Shown: positions 25,834-35,469, numbered from the stretch's first letter. The stretch is 64,000 nt of DNA from Hyphomonadaceae bacterium UKL13-1 (GCA_001602435.1 CP012156.1:434001-498000); one strand, 5' to 3'. The notes: generated from the sequence alone by a model not told the origin. Numbers and translations: made by a program.

Positions 25834-26918
25834 TGCTGTACGAATTGCTGCACCCCCACTTTAACATCTTCACCTACCTGACCTTTCGTACAGCGGGTGC
25901 TGTCGTCACGGCTGCCCTGATCATGTTTGTGTTTGGCAAGCCGATGATTGGTTGGCTCCGGGTTAAGCAGGGCAAAGGCCAACCCATTCGTACCGATGGT
26001 CCTGAAAGTCACTTCAAAAAGGCTGGCACCCCTACGATGGGCGGGGCGATGATCTTGCTCTCCATCTTTGTCGGTGCGCTTTTATGGGCCGACCTGAAGA
26101 ACCCTTACGTCTGGATCGTTTTGGGCGTCACGGCGGGCTATGGTTTCATTGGCTTTTTGGATGATTATGCCAAAGTCGCCAAGCAAAAGACCGATGGAGT
26201 CTCTTCGCTCTTCCGACTGGCGGGCGAGTTTGTCGTGGCCTTCATCGCCGTCTATTTCATCGCCCAGCTCCAAAATGCCGGGGATAATGCGCCGCCGGGT
26301 TTTGGGACGTCGATTGCCTTTCCCTTCTTCAAGGACCTGCTTCTCAACTTGGGCTGGTTCACGCTGATTTTCGGCATGATTGTCGTGGTTGGTTTCGGCA
26401 ATGCCGTGAATATGACCGATGGCCTCGACGGTTTGGCCATTATGCCTGTGATGATTGCCTCGGCCACTTTTGGCTTGATCGTCTATCTCGTCGGCAATTT
26501 CGTTTTCGCCAATTATCTCCAGCTTCACTTCGTGCAAGGCGTGGGCGAAATCGCCATCATTCTGGGCGCGGTCTTAGGCGCAGGGCTTGGCTTTCTGTGG
26601 TGGAATGCCCCGCCTGCCCAGATCTTCATGGGCGACACGGGTTCTTTGGCCTTGGGCGGGCTTCTCGGCATCACCGCAGTTGCCACCAAGCATGAGTTTG
26701 TGCTGGCGATTGTCGGCGGTCTGTTCGTGTTGGAACTGGTTTCTGTGATCGTGCAAGTCACCAGCTTTAAACTGACCGGCAAGCGCGTGTTCCGCATGGC
26801 CCCGATCCACCATCACTTTGAGAAATTGGGTTGGAGTGAGCCCACTGTGGTGATCCGTTTCTGGATTATTGCCACTGTTTTGGCCTTGATCGGTCTGACC
26901 ACATTGAAGCTGCGTTAG
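25833..26918 (+). CDS. mraY: Phospho-MurNAc-pentapeptide transferase MraY
   Basis: MraY makes lipid I at the inner membrane. The 361-residue protein has about ten hydrophobic helices and the family motifs [18 protein letters not shown] (catalytic Asp pair), [10 protein letters not shown] and [13 protein letters not shown]. The murF stop and its ATG overlap as TGATG. Confidence 0.97.
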   Translation: MLYELLHPHFNIFTYLTFRTAGAVVTAALIMFVFGKPMIGWLRVKQGKGQPIRTDGPESHFKKAGTPTMGGAMILLSIFVGALLWADLKNPYVWIVLGVTAGYGFIGFLDDYAKVAKQKTDGVSSLFRLAGEFVVAFIAVYFIAQLQNAGDNAPPGFGTSIAFPFFKDLLLNLGWFTLIFGMIVVVGFGNAVNMTDGLDGLAIMPVMIASATFGLIVYLVGNFVFANYLQLHFVQGVGEIAIILGAVLGAGLGFLWWNAPPAQIFMGDTGSLALGGLLGITAVATKHEFVLAIVGGLFVLELVSVIVQVTSFKLTGKRVFRMAPIHHHFEKLGWSEPTVVIRFWIIATVLALIGLTTLKLR

Positions 26919-26937
26919 AACTTAAGGACCGAAGCCC

Positions 26938-28377
26938 ATGTTCCCTGTCACCACGTTCAAAGGCCAGAAAGTTGCCGTTTTCGGCTTGGCCCGCACAGGG
27001 ATTGCAGCAGCTTTGGCCTTGAAGGCAGGCGGTGCGCAAGTTCTGGCTTGGGATGATGGCGAAGCGGGCCGCGCAGCAGCAGTCGCGCAAGGTCTGACAC
27101 CGGTTGATTTGTCGACAACCAACTTTGACGATCTGTCCGCGCTGGTGATGAGCCCCGGCGTGCCCATTTACGGCCCCAAGCAACATTGGACAGTGACCAA
27201 AGCGAATGAAGCAAACGTGCCTGTAATTGGGGATGTGGAACTTTTCGCGCGCGAGCTCAACGCCATGCCAGAGGGTCAACGCCCTAACGTGGTCGCGATT
27301 ACAGGCACCAATGGCAAATCCACCACGACGGCTTTGATCGCCCACATCCTGTCATCCAATGGCAAGGATGTGCGCATGGGGGGCAATATTGGCACTGGTG
27401 TGCTCGCCCTCGACCCACCCCGTCCTGATGCAATCTATGTGCTAGAGCTGTCCTCTTATCAGCTCGATCTGGTCGAAAGCCTGCGCGCCAAGGCCGCCAT
27501 CCACCTTAATCTGACGCCAGACCACTTAGAGCGCCATGGCACGATGGAGCGCTATGCAGCGGCCAAGCGGCGCATCTTCAATAATCAGACCAATACGGAT
27601 TGGGCGATTGTTGGCGTCGATGATGACTGGGGCATGGCCCTCTGCACGCGCATGAATGCTGGAGCCCAACGTGTTGTGGTGCCGATTTCTGCCTGCCAAG
27701 CCCTCGGCAAAGGCGTTTGCGCGCTGGGTTCCATGCTCTGGGATAATTTGGACGGACGCAGCCAAATGGTTGTCGACCTCGCCCATGCCCATGCTTTGCC
27801 GGGCTCTCACAATGCGCAGAATGCCGCCGCTGCCTATGCGGCTGCCCGCGCCTTGGGGCTCAGCCCCCAGGCCATCACGAAGGCGTTGATCAATTTTCCC
27901 GGTCTCGAACATCGCTTGCAGGAAATTGGTCAGGTCGGGCCGATCCGCTTTTACAACGACTCCAAGGCGACCAATGCGGACGCCGCTGCGCAAGCCTTGG
28001 CCGCTTTTCCGAAATTGCGCTGGATTGTAGGCGGACAAGCCAAAGTCGGCGGGATCGATAGCCTCGCGCCTTTGTTTGATCACGTCACCAAGGCCTATCT
28101 GATTGGCGAGGCCAGTGAAGCCTTTGCCCAGACTCTGGACGGCCAAATTCCTTATGAAATTTGCGGCACGGTGGATGTGGCGACCGCGCGCGCTTTTGCC
28201 GATGCGCAAGAGACGATGAGCGAAGAGATCATCATCCTGTCACCTGCCTGCGCCAGTTTCGATCAATTTCCAGATTTTGAGGCACGTGGACGGCATTTTA
28301 CGGCCTGCGTGAAAGGACTCATTAACCCTGATGATGGCCTATCGGCGCAAGCGCTTCCTGCCGCCAAAACGGCGTAG
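26938..28377 (+). CDS. murD: UDP-MurNAc-alanine-D-glutamate ligase MurD
   Basis: MurD adds D-glutamate to UDP-MurNAc-L-Ala in the cytoplasm. The 479-residue protein has an N-terminal Rossmann-like domain (VAVFGLARTGIAAALAL), the ATP loop TGTNGKSTT, the ELSSYQLD segment and a C-terminal domain with NDSKATNADA and SPACASFDQF, which are MurD hallmarks. It follows mraY after 19 bp. The length is slightly above the usual 450. Confidence 0.95.
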   Translation: MFPVTTFKGQKVAVFGLARTGIAAALALKAGGAQVLAWDDGEAGRAAAVAQGLTPVDLSTTNFDDLSALVMSPGVPIYGPKQHWTVTKANEANVPVIGDVELFARELNAMPEGQRPNVVAITGTNGKSTTTALIAHILSSNGKDVRMGGNIGTGVLALDPPRPDAIYVLELSSYQLDLVESLRAKAAIHLNLTPDHLERHGTMERYAAAKRRIFNNQTNTDWAIVGVDDDWGMALCTRMNAGAQRVVVPISACQALGKGVCALGSMLWDNLDGRSQMVVDLAHAHALPGSHNAQNAAAAYAAARALGLSPQAITKALINFPGLEHRLQEIGQVGPIRFYNDSKATNADAAAQALAAFPKLRWIVGGQAKVGGIDSLAPLFDHVTKAYLIGEASEAFAQTLDGQIPYEICGTVDVATARAFADAQETMSEEIIILSPACASFDQFPDFEARGRHFTACVKGLINPDDGLSAQALPAAKTA

Positions 28378-28406
28378 CGCCCTCACGTCCTTTTTGGAGC
28401 CACCCC

Positions 28407-29576
28407 ATGGCGATGCTCGCTTCTGTCAGACTGCCACGCGCTGAATTCACCTTTATCGCTGACTGGTGGCGCACGATTGATCGCCCGGTGGTGTTGATCG
28501 CGGCTGTTCTGATGACCATGGGGCTGGTGTTCAGCTTTGCCTCCTCTGGCGCGGCAACCGGGCGTCTGGGCTTTAGCAATGAGTATTTCTTTGTGCTGCG
28601 CCAAGCGATGTTTGTCTCGATTGGCGCGTCCGTTGTCGTAGCTTTGTCCTTCTTAAGCCCCACCGGCGCGCGACGTGCGGCGGCTTTGTTTTACTTGTTG
28701 GCCATCGCCTTGATGGTCTACATCCTGTTGTTCGGGCACGAAGCCAAAGGGGCGCAACGCTGGCTGCGGATCGGCGGATTTTCGTTCCAGCCGTCAGAGA
28801 TTTTAAAGCCTTCTTTGATCGTATTGGCGGCATGGTTGTTTTCTAAGCGGATTGAGAACCCATCCTTTCCTGCAGCGCGCATCGGCATGGCGCTTTATGT
28901 CCTCCCCGTCGCGCTGTTGATCGCCCAGCCCGACATCGGCCAGACGGGCCTTTTGACCATGGCTTTCCTGACCGTGTTTCTGATCTCTGGCATGTCTTGG
29001 GTCTGGATTGCGGCCTTCGCCAGTGCAGCCGTGGTTGGCGGTGGGGTTTTGTATTTTGCGTTTGAGCACGTGCAAAAGCGCGTCCAAGGCTTTTTGAACC
29101 CTGAAGCAGGCGAGACCTATCAAACCGATCGCGCACTCGATGCCATTGCCGCGGGCGACTTCTTAGGCCGGGGGCCGGGTGAAGGCGAAATCAAGCACTT
29201 CTTACCCGATGCCCATACTGACTTCATCTATTCGGTTGCCGCAGAAGAATTTGGCTTAATCGCCAGCGTCGGCCTTGTCATCCTATTCTGTGCGCTGGTC
29301 GTCCGAGGCCTTCTGATCGCCAATCGCCAGAGCGAGAACTTCCCACAATTGGCGGCGACGGGCCTGTTTGCCCTGATCGGCTATCAGGCTGCGATCAATC
29401 TGGCGGTGAATTTGAACCTCATGCCAGCCAAGGGCATGACCCTGCCGTTCATCTCCTATGGCGGTTCATCCATCTTGGGCTCTGCCGTAACGATTGGTCT
29501 GGCACTCGCCTTAACCCGCAAGCGGCCGGGGCAAGATTTGCGCAATGGCAAATCACAAGGTTGGGTTGGTTGGTAG
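28407..29576 (+). CDS. ftsW: Septal glycosyltransferase FtsW
   Basis: FtsW, a SEDS protein, polymerises septal glycan together with FtsI. The 389-residue product carries about ten membrane helices. Conserved segments include KGAQRWLRIGGFSFQPSE, the GEGEIKHFLPDAHTDFIYSV loop with the catalytic aspartate region, and GMTLPFISYGGSS near the C-terminus. The name FtsW rather than RodA rests mainly on its place between murD and murG. Confidence 0.95.
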   Translation: MAMLASVRLPRAEFTFIADWWRTIDRPVVLIAAVLMTMGLVFSFASSGAATGRLGFSNEYFFVLRQAMFVSIGASVVVALSFLSPTGARRAAALFYLLAIALMVYILLFGHEAKGAQRWLRIGGFSFQPSEILKPSLIVLAAWLFSKRIENPSFPAARIGMALYVLPVALLIAQPDIGQTGLLTMAFLTVFLISGMSWVWIAAFASAAVVGGGVLYFAFEHVQKRVQGFLNPEAGETYQTDRALDAIAAGDFLGRGPGEGEIKHFLPDAHTDFIYSVAAEEFGLIASVGLVILFCALVVRGLLIANRQSENFPQLAATGLFALIGYQAAINLAVNLNLMPAKGMTLPFISYGGSSILGSAVTIGLALALTRKRPGQDLRNGKSQGWVGW

Positions 29577-29688
29577 TGCGCGAGCACTCGGCCTATTCAG
29601 CAGTCACTTACCGCCCAAACCGCTTCATTCTGTACTCAAAGCGCCCTAAAGAACGGGCGAATTACCTTTCCAAGGATTGAGTACACTT

Positions 29689-30774
29689 ATGGGTCCCCTG
29701 ATTATTATTGCTGCTGGTGGCACTGGCGGTCATATGTTTCCAGCCCGCGCTTTCGCTGATGCCATTGTCGCCCGTGGCGGCCGCGTCGCCTTGGTCACCG
29801 ACCCACGGGGCAAGCGCTATACTGAAGGCTTCCCCGCCGAAGAAGTTCTGATCTTGCCGGTCACCAATGCGGACGAAGGCGGGATCAAGGGTAAGATTGA
29901 TGCGGGCTTTGCGGTGATGAAAAGCCTCAATCTCGTTGGCCCCTTTATCAAAAGCCACGACCCTGCGGCTATCATTGGCTTTGGTGGCTATCCGACGTTT
30001 CCGGTCCTGTTTTCCAGCGGCAAAATCCCCGTCATCGTGCATGAGCAAAATGCCGTGCTGGGCCGCGTCAACCGCTTGTTTCAAGGTAAGGCCGTTTCGA
30101 TTGCGTCTGGTTTTGCGCAACTAGACGGGTTGGAACACCCAGAAAAGCATGTCGTCGTCGGCAATCCCGTGCGTCAGCCCATCGTCGACGCCCGCTTGGA
30201 CGGCTATCCCGATCTTTCCAGCGGCAATTTGCGCATTCTGGTGACGGGCGGCAGTCAAGGCGCACGCGTCTTGGGCAGTATCGTCCCCCAAGCCATCGCC
30301 TCACTGCCAGAGCATTTGCGGGCACGCTTGTTCGTCTCGCACCAAGTGCGCGAAGAGCAATGCGACTTCGCCCGCGATACCTATACCGAAGCGGGCGTCC
30401 AGTGCGAGGTTTGGCCCTTCTTCAAAGATATGGCTGACCGCTTGGCCAAGAGCCATCTGGTCATTGGTCGGGCAGGGGCTTCCACCGTGTCTGAGACCGC
30501 GGTCGTCGGTCGCCCCGCCATTTTGGTGCCGCTGCCCGGTGCCACCAATGACCACCAGACTTTCAATGCCGAAGCGTTAGCGAGCGTGGGTGCAGCCGAC
30601 GTGATCAAGGAAAACGAGTTCACCGTCGATGCCTTGGCCCAATTGTTGGAAAACCTTCTGACAGCCCCGGATGAGCTGCAAAAGCGCGCCAAAGCCGCCA
30701 GAGCTGTTGGCAAGCCAGACGCGGCAGAAGCCTTGGCCGATCTGGTATTTGCCGCCATTCAACAAGATGCGTAA
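29689..30774 (+). CDS. murG: Lipid II synthase MurG
   Basis: MurG transfers GlcNAc to lipid I on the inner face of the membrane. The 361-residue GT-B enzyme has the N-terminal loop AAGGTGGHMFPA, the VTGGSQGARVLG segment and the C-terminal UDP-binding segment GRAGASTVSETAVVGRPAIL. ATG 29689 is preferred; a TTG at 29677 is too close to the AAGGA site. The 112-bp gap after ftsW is the largest within the cluster up to this point and shows no clear terminator. Confidence 0.95.
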   Translation: MGPLIIIAAGGTGGHMFPARAFADAIVARGGRVALVTDPRGKRYTEGFPAEEVLILPVTNADEGGIKGKIDAGFAVMKSLNLVGPFIKSHDPAAIIGFGGYPTFPVLFSSGKIPVIVHEQNAVLGRVNRLFQGKAVSIASGFAQLDGLEHPEKHVVVGNPVRQPIVDARLDGYPDLSSGNLRILVTGGSQGARVLGSIVPQAIASLPEHLRARLFVSHQVREEQCDFARDTYTEAGVQCEVWPFFKDMADRLAKSHLVIGRAGASTVSETAVVGRPAILVPLPGATNDHQTFNAEALASVGAADVIKENEFTVDALAQLLENLLTAPDELQKRAKAARAVGKPDAAEALADLVFAAIQQDA

Positions 30775-30823
30775 CTTAGGCAGGCTCGGGCTGGTTTGCG
30801 CCTGAGAAAAACGGGGGCAGGCG

Positions 30824-31348
30824 ATGGCGGTAGTCAGAGGACGGGTTGAACCCATCACTATGGTTGAGGCACCAGCCTCGCTAAGCTTCCAGCGGATGGC
30901 ATCTCCGGGCCATGTGCCTGTCGCCGCTGCCATGCCGATGATCTTCTCGGTCAATCATCAAGTCGTATCTTTTGATGGCCGCTTTCCAGTCGTCGCAGCG
31001 GTCGGGGATGAAATTCTGGTGGCGGGGACGATCAAAAAGGATGGCATGTTGCATGCCACCGCTTATGAAAATCTCACCCGCGCAGTGGGCAAAACGAGCG
31101 TGTTCCCCAGCATTTTGATGCCAGCACTTTATCTCAGCACGGCGTTAAGTATCCCGTTTTTCTTCTGGGTCATGTCCTTGATCCAAGCAGACTATAGCGA
31201 TCCATTTTATCTCGTGTTGGCAATCATCATGCTCAGCAGCTTTGCGGTGCCGCCCTTCATATTCCACGCGGTCAATCAAAGTATGCAGCGCGACGCGCAA
31301 GAACTCGCCGACTATGCGCGCGACCACTTGCTAAGCCGGCGTGATTAA
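30824..31348 (+). CDS. Unassigned membrane protein between murG and murC
   Basis: I do not recognise the family. The 174-residue product has a soluble N-terminal part (1-90) with a small beta-rich stretch (PVVAAVGDEILVAGTIKKDGML) that could be OB-like. Two membrane helices follow, at about 95-119 and 127-150, and then a basic C-terminal tail rich in Arg and Asp. The position inside the dcw cluster in the same direction suggests a link to wall synthesis, but this is inference from location only. The base composition is like its neighbours. Confidence 0.6.
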   Translation: MAVVRGRVEPITMVEAPASLSFQRMASPGHVPVAAAMPMIFSVNHQVVSFDGRFPVVAAVGDEILVAGTIKKDGMLHATAYENLTRAVGKTSVFPSILMPALYLSTALSIPFFFWVMSLIQADYSDPFYLVLAIIMLSSFAVPPFIFHAVNQSMQRDAQELADYARDHLLSRRD

Positions 31349-31413
31349 TTCAAGTCTGACCCCCAATTCTTGCTTCTAACCAATAGCCAAAGCTGGCTGG
31401 GAACCTGATCTTC

Positions 31414-32814
31414 ATGCGCACCAACTCCATCCCCCTTGATATCGGCGCCATTCATATTGTCGGCATTGGCGGGATTGGGATGAGTGGGATTGCTGAAGTC
31501 CTCGCCCATTGGGGCCATAAGGTTCAAGGCTCTGACGCCAAGGATAGCGCCAATCTCGACCGTCTGCGCAAGGCGGGTATCAAGGTCTTTGTCGGCCATG
31601 ACGGGGCCCAAGTAGCCGAGGCCGGGATTGTGCTGATCTCCTCGGCCGTAAAGCCCGACAATGTGGAAGTCGTGGCTGCGCGCGATTTGGGCATTCCGGT
31701 TGTGCGCCGCGCGGAGATGCTCGCTGAACTGATGCGCTTGGGCTGGACCATCGCGGTCGGTGGTACGCACGGCAAGACCACCACCACCAGCATGGTTGCT
31801 ACCCTTTTGGATGCGGCAGACAAAGACCCGACCGTGATCAATGGCGGCATCATCAACGCCTATGGCACCAATGCACGCGTTGGCTCTGGTGATTGGATGG
31901 TGGTTGAGGCCGATGAGAGCGACGGCACCTTCACCAAATTGCGCCCGACCATCGCCATCGTCACCAATATGGACCCAGAGCATTTGGACTTTTATGGCAC
32001 GGCTGAGGCCATGGAAGCGGCGTTTGAGACCTTTGTCGCCTCTGTGCCTTTCTACGGCTTTGCCGTCATGTGTATCGACCATCCAGGCGTGCAAGGCTTG
32101 GTTGCGCGGGCAACCGACCGCCGCGTCGTGACCTATGGCTTTAACCCACAAGCCGATGTGCGCGCCTTGAACCTGGAAGCCGACCCAGACGGCTCCCGCT
32201 TTAGCGTTGCCTTTGCCGCCAAGCGCGGCAGCCCAGCCCACCAGATTGACGGTCTGCACTTGCCCATGCCCGGCCTGCACAATGTCACAAATGCTTTGGC
32301 CGCCATCAGTGTGGCGCGTGAACTGGGGGCGAGCGATGCCCAGATCACGAAGGGCCTGCACCAGTTTGAAGGCGTCAAGCGCCGCTTCACCAAAGTGGGT
32401 GAGTGGCAGGGCGTTCGCATCATTGATGATTATGGTCACCATCCGGTCGAGATTGCTGCCGTCCTCAAAGCCGCCCGCCAAGTCACGTCCGGCAAAGTCG
32501 TCGCCGTCGTCCAGCCCCACCGCTTCAGCCGCCTGCAAGCCTTGTTTGAAGATTTCGCCCGCTGTTTCAACGATGCAGACGTTGTCGCCATCGCCGACGT
32601 CTACACAGCTGGCGAAGCCCCGATTGAGGGGGTGGACGCCGATGCCTTGGTGCGCGCCGCGCGCGACCATGGCCATAAGCGCGCATTGAAGCTCGCCTCT
32701 CCCGACGATCTACCCGCCCTCCTCAAGGCCGAGTGCAGCGCTGGCGACATCTTCGTTTGCCTTGGCGCGGGCGACATCACCGCTTGGGCCAATGGCCTGC
32801 AGGCGAAGTTGTAG
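31414..32814 (+). CDS. murC: UDP-MurNAc-alanine ligase MurC
   Basis: MurC adds L-alanine to UDP-MurNAc. The 466-residue protein has the N-terminal [17 protein letters not shown] loop, the ATP loop [20 protein letters not shown] with the catalytic region, and [10 protein letters not shown], all MurC-specific. It is the last dcw gene present; the expected next gene murB is absent, and an opposite-strand DUF4238 gene begins 8 bp after its stop. Confidence 0.96.
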   Translation: MRTNSIPLDIGAIHIVGIGGIGMSGIAEVLAHWGHKVQGSDAKDSANLDRLRKAGIKVFVGHDGAQVAEAGIVLISSAVKPDNVEVVAARDLGIPVVRRAEMLAELMRLGWTIAVGGTHGKTTTTSMVATLLDAADKDPTVINGGIINAYGTNARVGSGDWMVVEADESDGTFTKLRPTIAIVTNMDPEHLDFYGTAEAMEAAFETFVASVPFYGFAVMCIDHPGVQGLVARATDRRVVTYGFNPQADVRALNLEADPDGSRFSVAFAAKRGSPAHQIDGLHLPMPGLHNVTNALAAISVARELGASDAQITKGLHQFEGVKRRFTKVGEWQGVRIIDDYGHHPVEIAAVLKAARQVTSGKVVAVVQPHRFSRLQALFEDFARCFNDADVVAIADVYTAGEAPIEGVDADALVRAARDHGHKRALKLASPDDLPALLKAECSAGDIFVCLGAGDITAWANGLQAKL

Positions 32815-32822
32815 AGGGCAGC

Positions 32823-33680
32823 TTACAGCTCAGGCTTCAGCACGGGGTATCGTTTTCCTGAAGAAAAATGCTTCTTTATGAACTCAAACTGAGTGTCGTC
32901 ACTGGCAGCTATGAAGTGTCTTGCACCTTGTACGATTTGTGAATTGGTCTGCTTCACCAACCAACTTCCTGACAACTTCGAGATGACTTCTATTGTCGCT
33001 ATTTTGGGCGCACCGATGCAAAGCAAGGTAGGCGACAGTGGCAAACCTATATGACCCATTTCTATGAGTAGCCCGTTGGTTCGAATGACAGGATTGTCTG
33101 AAACCAGCAGTTTATGCTTCGCGTCAGATACGTCGATTACGACCCAATGACAGCTAGTAAGCAATTCCAAAATTCTTGCATTGAGTATTACTCGCGGGAG
33201 CGTTTTTAGAATCAAAAGTTCGTCTTGGAACTTCGTGCGGTCTATAAGTGCCGGCTGTATTCTCACATTTCTTGCCAACATCTTTGTCGACATCCGAATG
33301 TGATCATGAGCGGTTTCCTTGAAAACTTTTAAATCCTCTGGCGTGCGGTGCATAAGTGACCGAACATATATGACCCAAGCCCGTAATTCGTCTGCTTCCA
33401 AGTCGAGCCTTTGGATGATCTTCGACAAGGCAGTCGCTGCAGCGCTATCGACACTCTGGAAAAACTTGGTTTCAATCTCCACCCGTTCTTCTGAAGTTGT
33501 GTCAGCTGCCGTATACAAGTCTTCTTCGAACCCAATCTGACTGGCATAAACGCGGCGCATCACTACTTCATCAAAGGGCTGTGTGAATCTAAAGATTCTT
33601 CCATCTTCATTCGCCCAACGTTTTAAATGAAATTCAGGGAGGTAATGATGCTTTCTAGGACGTTTAACTTCCTTAGCCAT
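32823..33680 (-). CDS. DUF4238 domain protein, likely acquired
   Basis: The 285-residue protein opens with KRPRKHHYLPEFHLKRWAN, the HHY.P.F.L..W signature of DUF4238 proteins, and keeps the moderate Lys/Glu-rich character of that family. No signal peptide or membrane segment is seen. Its function is not known; the family is widespread and often sits in mobile or variable regions. The gene is visibly poorer in G+C than the murC or MBL genes on either side and lies where the dcw cluster breaks off, so lateral acquisition is likely. Confidence 0.75.
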   Translation of the reverse strand: MAKEVKRPRKHHYLPEFHLKRWANEDGRIFRFTQPFDEVVMRRVYASQIGFEEDLYTAADTTSEERVEIETKFFQSVDSAAATALSKIIQRLDLEADELRAWVIYVRSLMHRTPEDLKVFKETAHDHIRMSTKMLARNVRIQPALIDRTKFQDELLILKTLPRVILNARILELLTSCHWVVIDVSDAKHKLLVSDNPVIRTNGLLIEMGHIGLPLSPTLLCIGAPKIATIEVISKLSGSWLVKQTNSQIVQGARHFIAASDDTQFEFIKKHFSSGKRYPVLKPEL

Positions 33681-34004
33681 CTTGGTATTGTCTCTCCATT
33701 TGAACCTTTCTACCGTTTTTATTTGGTCTCAGAAATGGCCCCTACCAGTCGCAATCTAGAAGTAAAAAGCGGGTATGGGGGTCACCATGAGCGCAGAATA
33801 AAGATTGTCGAGTAAGTAAGAACGATAGCAGAGAGTCGCCGCCTAAGCTACCATAGGGTCTAAATTCAGTCGCCAATAGATAAAAATATGATTTAAAAAC
33901 ATGAATTTAGGTGGAGGCCGTCTACCGTGCAGTGCAAGCTTACTTAAGCTCCATTGCTAAAACTAACGCTTGCCACTCGCCCCCGCTTCTTTCATAAACC
34001 CCCC
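33681..34004. other. AT-rich gap between DUF4238 gene and MBL hydrolase
   Basis: No gene was found in these 324 bp. CTAAATTCA (33860-33868) and TGAATTTAG (33902-33910) are perfect 9-bp inverted arms spaced by 33 bp of AT-rich DNA. AGCTTA/TAAGCT (33937-33950) forms a small palindrome. The stretch next to the DUF4238 start is AT-rich enough to hold its promoter, but no clear -35/-10 pair was identified. Confidence 0.5.
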
Positions 34005-34676
34005 ATGCCTAATCCATCTGACCTGCAAGCCTCGATCATTCCCGTCACGCCGTTTCAGCAGAACACGACGCTTCTGTGGTCGCAGGCCACGAAGGAGGCG
34101 GTGTTTGTTGATCCAGGTGGTGAGGTGCCGCGCCTTTTGGGGGCGGTGAAGCATTTGGGCGTCAAGGTCGTCGCAATCTGGTTGACTCACGGCCATTTGG
34201 ACCATGCCGGCGGCGCGCAGGAATTGTCGCGCACCTTGGGGGTCGACATCCTTGGCCCGCATGAGGACGACCAATGGCTGCTCGACGATATCGTGGCGCA
34301 ATGGGCGAAATATGGCCAGACCTCCGGCTATGAGAATTGTGTGCCGACCCGCTATCTCAAAGATGGCGACAAGCTGGAACTCGCGGGCCATCAGTTTGAC
34401 GTTGTCCATTGCCCTGGCCACACGCCCGGCCATGTCGCCATCATCAATAAGGACGCCAAGCTCGCCTTTGTCGGTGACCTATTGTTCAAGGGCTCGATCG
34501 GCCGCACTGACTTTCCCAAAGGCAATTTCGATGATCTGGTCGCTTCGATCACGGGCAAGCTCTGGCCTTACGGCGATGATATCCACTTTGTGCCCGGCCA
34601 TGGCGAGATTGGCAATTTCGGCTGGGAACGCAAAACAAACCCCTATGTGAGTGATCTGGCTCTGGGGCGAGGGTAG
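34005..34676 (+). CDS. MBL-fold metallo-hydrolase (glyoxalase II-like)
   Basis: A 223-residue zinc-binding hydrolase. The metal motif is THGHLDHAGG, with later ligands in HCPGHTPGHV and a bridging aspartate in FVGDLLFKGSIGRTDFPKGN. The final histidine is in FVPGHG. This arrangement matches the YcbL-like branch related to glyoxalase II, which hydrolyses thioesters. The start at 34005 is chosen because the family usually begins near ASIIPVTPFQQN. It lies alone between the AT-rich gap and the repeat-rich region. Confidence 0.85.
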   Translation: MPNPSDLQASIIPVTPFQQNTTLLWSQATKEAVFVDPGGEVPRLLGAVKHLGVKVVAIWLTHGHLDHAGGAQELSRTLGVDILGPHEDDQWLLDDIVAQWAKYGQTSGYENCVPTRYLKDGDKLELAGHQFDVVHCPGHTPGHVAIINKDAKLAFVGDLLFKGSIGRTDFPKGNFDDLVASITGKLWPYGDDIHFVPGHGEIGNFGWERKTNPYVSDLALGRG

Positions 34677-34708
34677 CGGGCTTTGCTATCTGTCTAGAAG
34701 CCTGATCC

Positions 34709-34775
34709 AAAGGACCGCGCAACACGAGTTGCGCATGCAAACGCGATGACAAGCGCAGCTTTTGCTGCGCGGTCC
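34709..34775. repeat. Cloverleaf-like palindrome, copy A of a 49-bp duplication
   Basis: GGACCGCGC (34712-34720) pairs with GCGCGGTCC (34767-34775) as an outer stem. Inside, GCGCAAC/GTTGCGC (34717-34734) and GCGCAGC/GCTGCGC (34753-34770) form two further hairpins that compete with or branch from it. The first 49 bases (34709-34757) are identical to 35695-35743. It begins 32 bp after the MBL hydrolase gene. Confidence 0.75.
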
Positions 34776-34875
34776 GCTCGCCCCGTTTGAGTTAGACGGG
34801 CAGAACCGCCCCTTCACCCACCAACACCACCATCCCCGCCAAGGAAAACCTTGCGAGGGTGCACCATAATGAGGG

Positions 34876-34958
34876 GCCGGGGCGCGTGGTATGCGCCAAA
34901 TGAGGTGGGCCAGATTAACGGACTGGCCCGGAATACGACGCAAACCGTGCGCCCCGGC
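34876..34958. other. Long-stem structure, candidate structured RNA
   Basis: GCCGGGGCGC (34876-34885) pairs perfectly with GCGCCCCGGC (34949-34958). Pairing continues inward through 34895/34939 with two G-U pairs and one mismatch, giving about 20 bp. An inner hairpin GGGCCAG/CTGGCCC (34907-34913/34923-34929) sits beyond an internal loop. Such a rod could be a small RNA or a DNA palindrome. No conserved motif of RNase P, tmRNA or SRP RNA was found in it on either strand. Confidence 0.35.
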
Positions 34959-35320
34959 TGAAAAGTTCTGTGTGCTTAGGTGGTTCATGACGCCACGGGT
35001 GGTTCAAATTTCCCCCGCCTAGTTCGTAAAGGCCTCATCCTAGAAGCTTGCGCTTCCAAAAATACATAAGGCTTCCCCGAGGCTTCTCAAAGGCATCGCC
35101 TAAGTTCTTGACCAAGGGCTTCACACGGCAGTCGGGCTCAAGCACACCGGGCATCAGGACAGCTAATCCCAATGAAACACGAGGTCGCCACTTCAACCTC
35201 GATTAATCCCGCTTATCATCCCCAACCGGTGTCGCCGCTGCAGCAACAACGCCCTCTCGTTGGTGATGGCCTTAAGTTATGCGGGGTTTGATGGGTGGGG
35301 GATAAGTTTTTATCTATGCG

Positions 35321-35469
35321 CTCCCCTCTCCTGCTGGGAGAGGGGTGGGGGTGAGGGCTTATTGGGAACGAAAGCTTATTGTATTGAGAGGTTTAGGTTG
35401 GTCCGCCACTTCTTTTGTTTGTGAGCGTAAGCCCTCACCCCCGCCCCCTCTCCCAAGAGGAGAGGGGAG
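35321..35469. repeat. REPIN-like inverted pair of G-rich repeats
   Basis: A 41-bp unit at 35321-35361 has the internal hairpin CCCCTCTCC/GGGAGAGGGG followed by GTGGGGGTGAGGGC. It returns in inverted orientation at 35428-35469 (GCCCTCACCCCC and then CCCTCTCC/GGAGAGGGG). The two units flank 66 bp. The tail GGTGAGGGC with its hairpin is a common type of REP sequence in proteobacteria, and two inverted copies form a REPIN. Confidence 0.75.

Noticed and set aside
31345..32676. 443-codon minus-strand ORF opposite murC
   Set aside because: It is fully antisense to murC, has no ribosome site and has a composition typical of mirrored codons in GC-rich DNA.
34686..34988. Small minus-strand ORF in the repeat region
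   Set aside because: It reads through palindromic repeats, and its Cys/Arg/Trp-rich translation with a copy in the second repeat (35608-35824) shows that it is repeat-derived.
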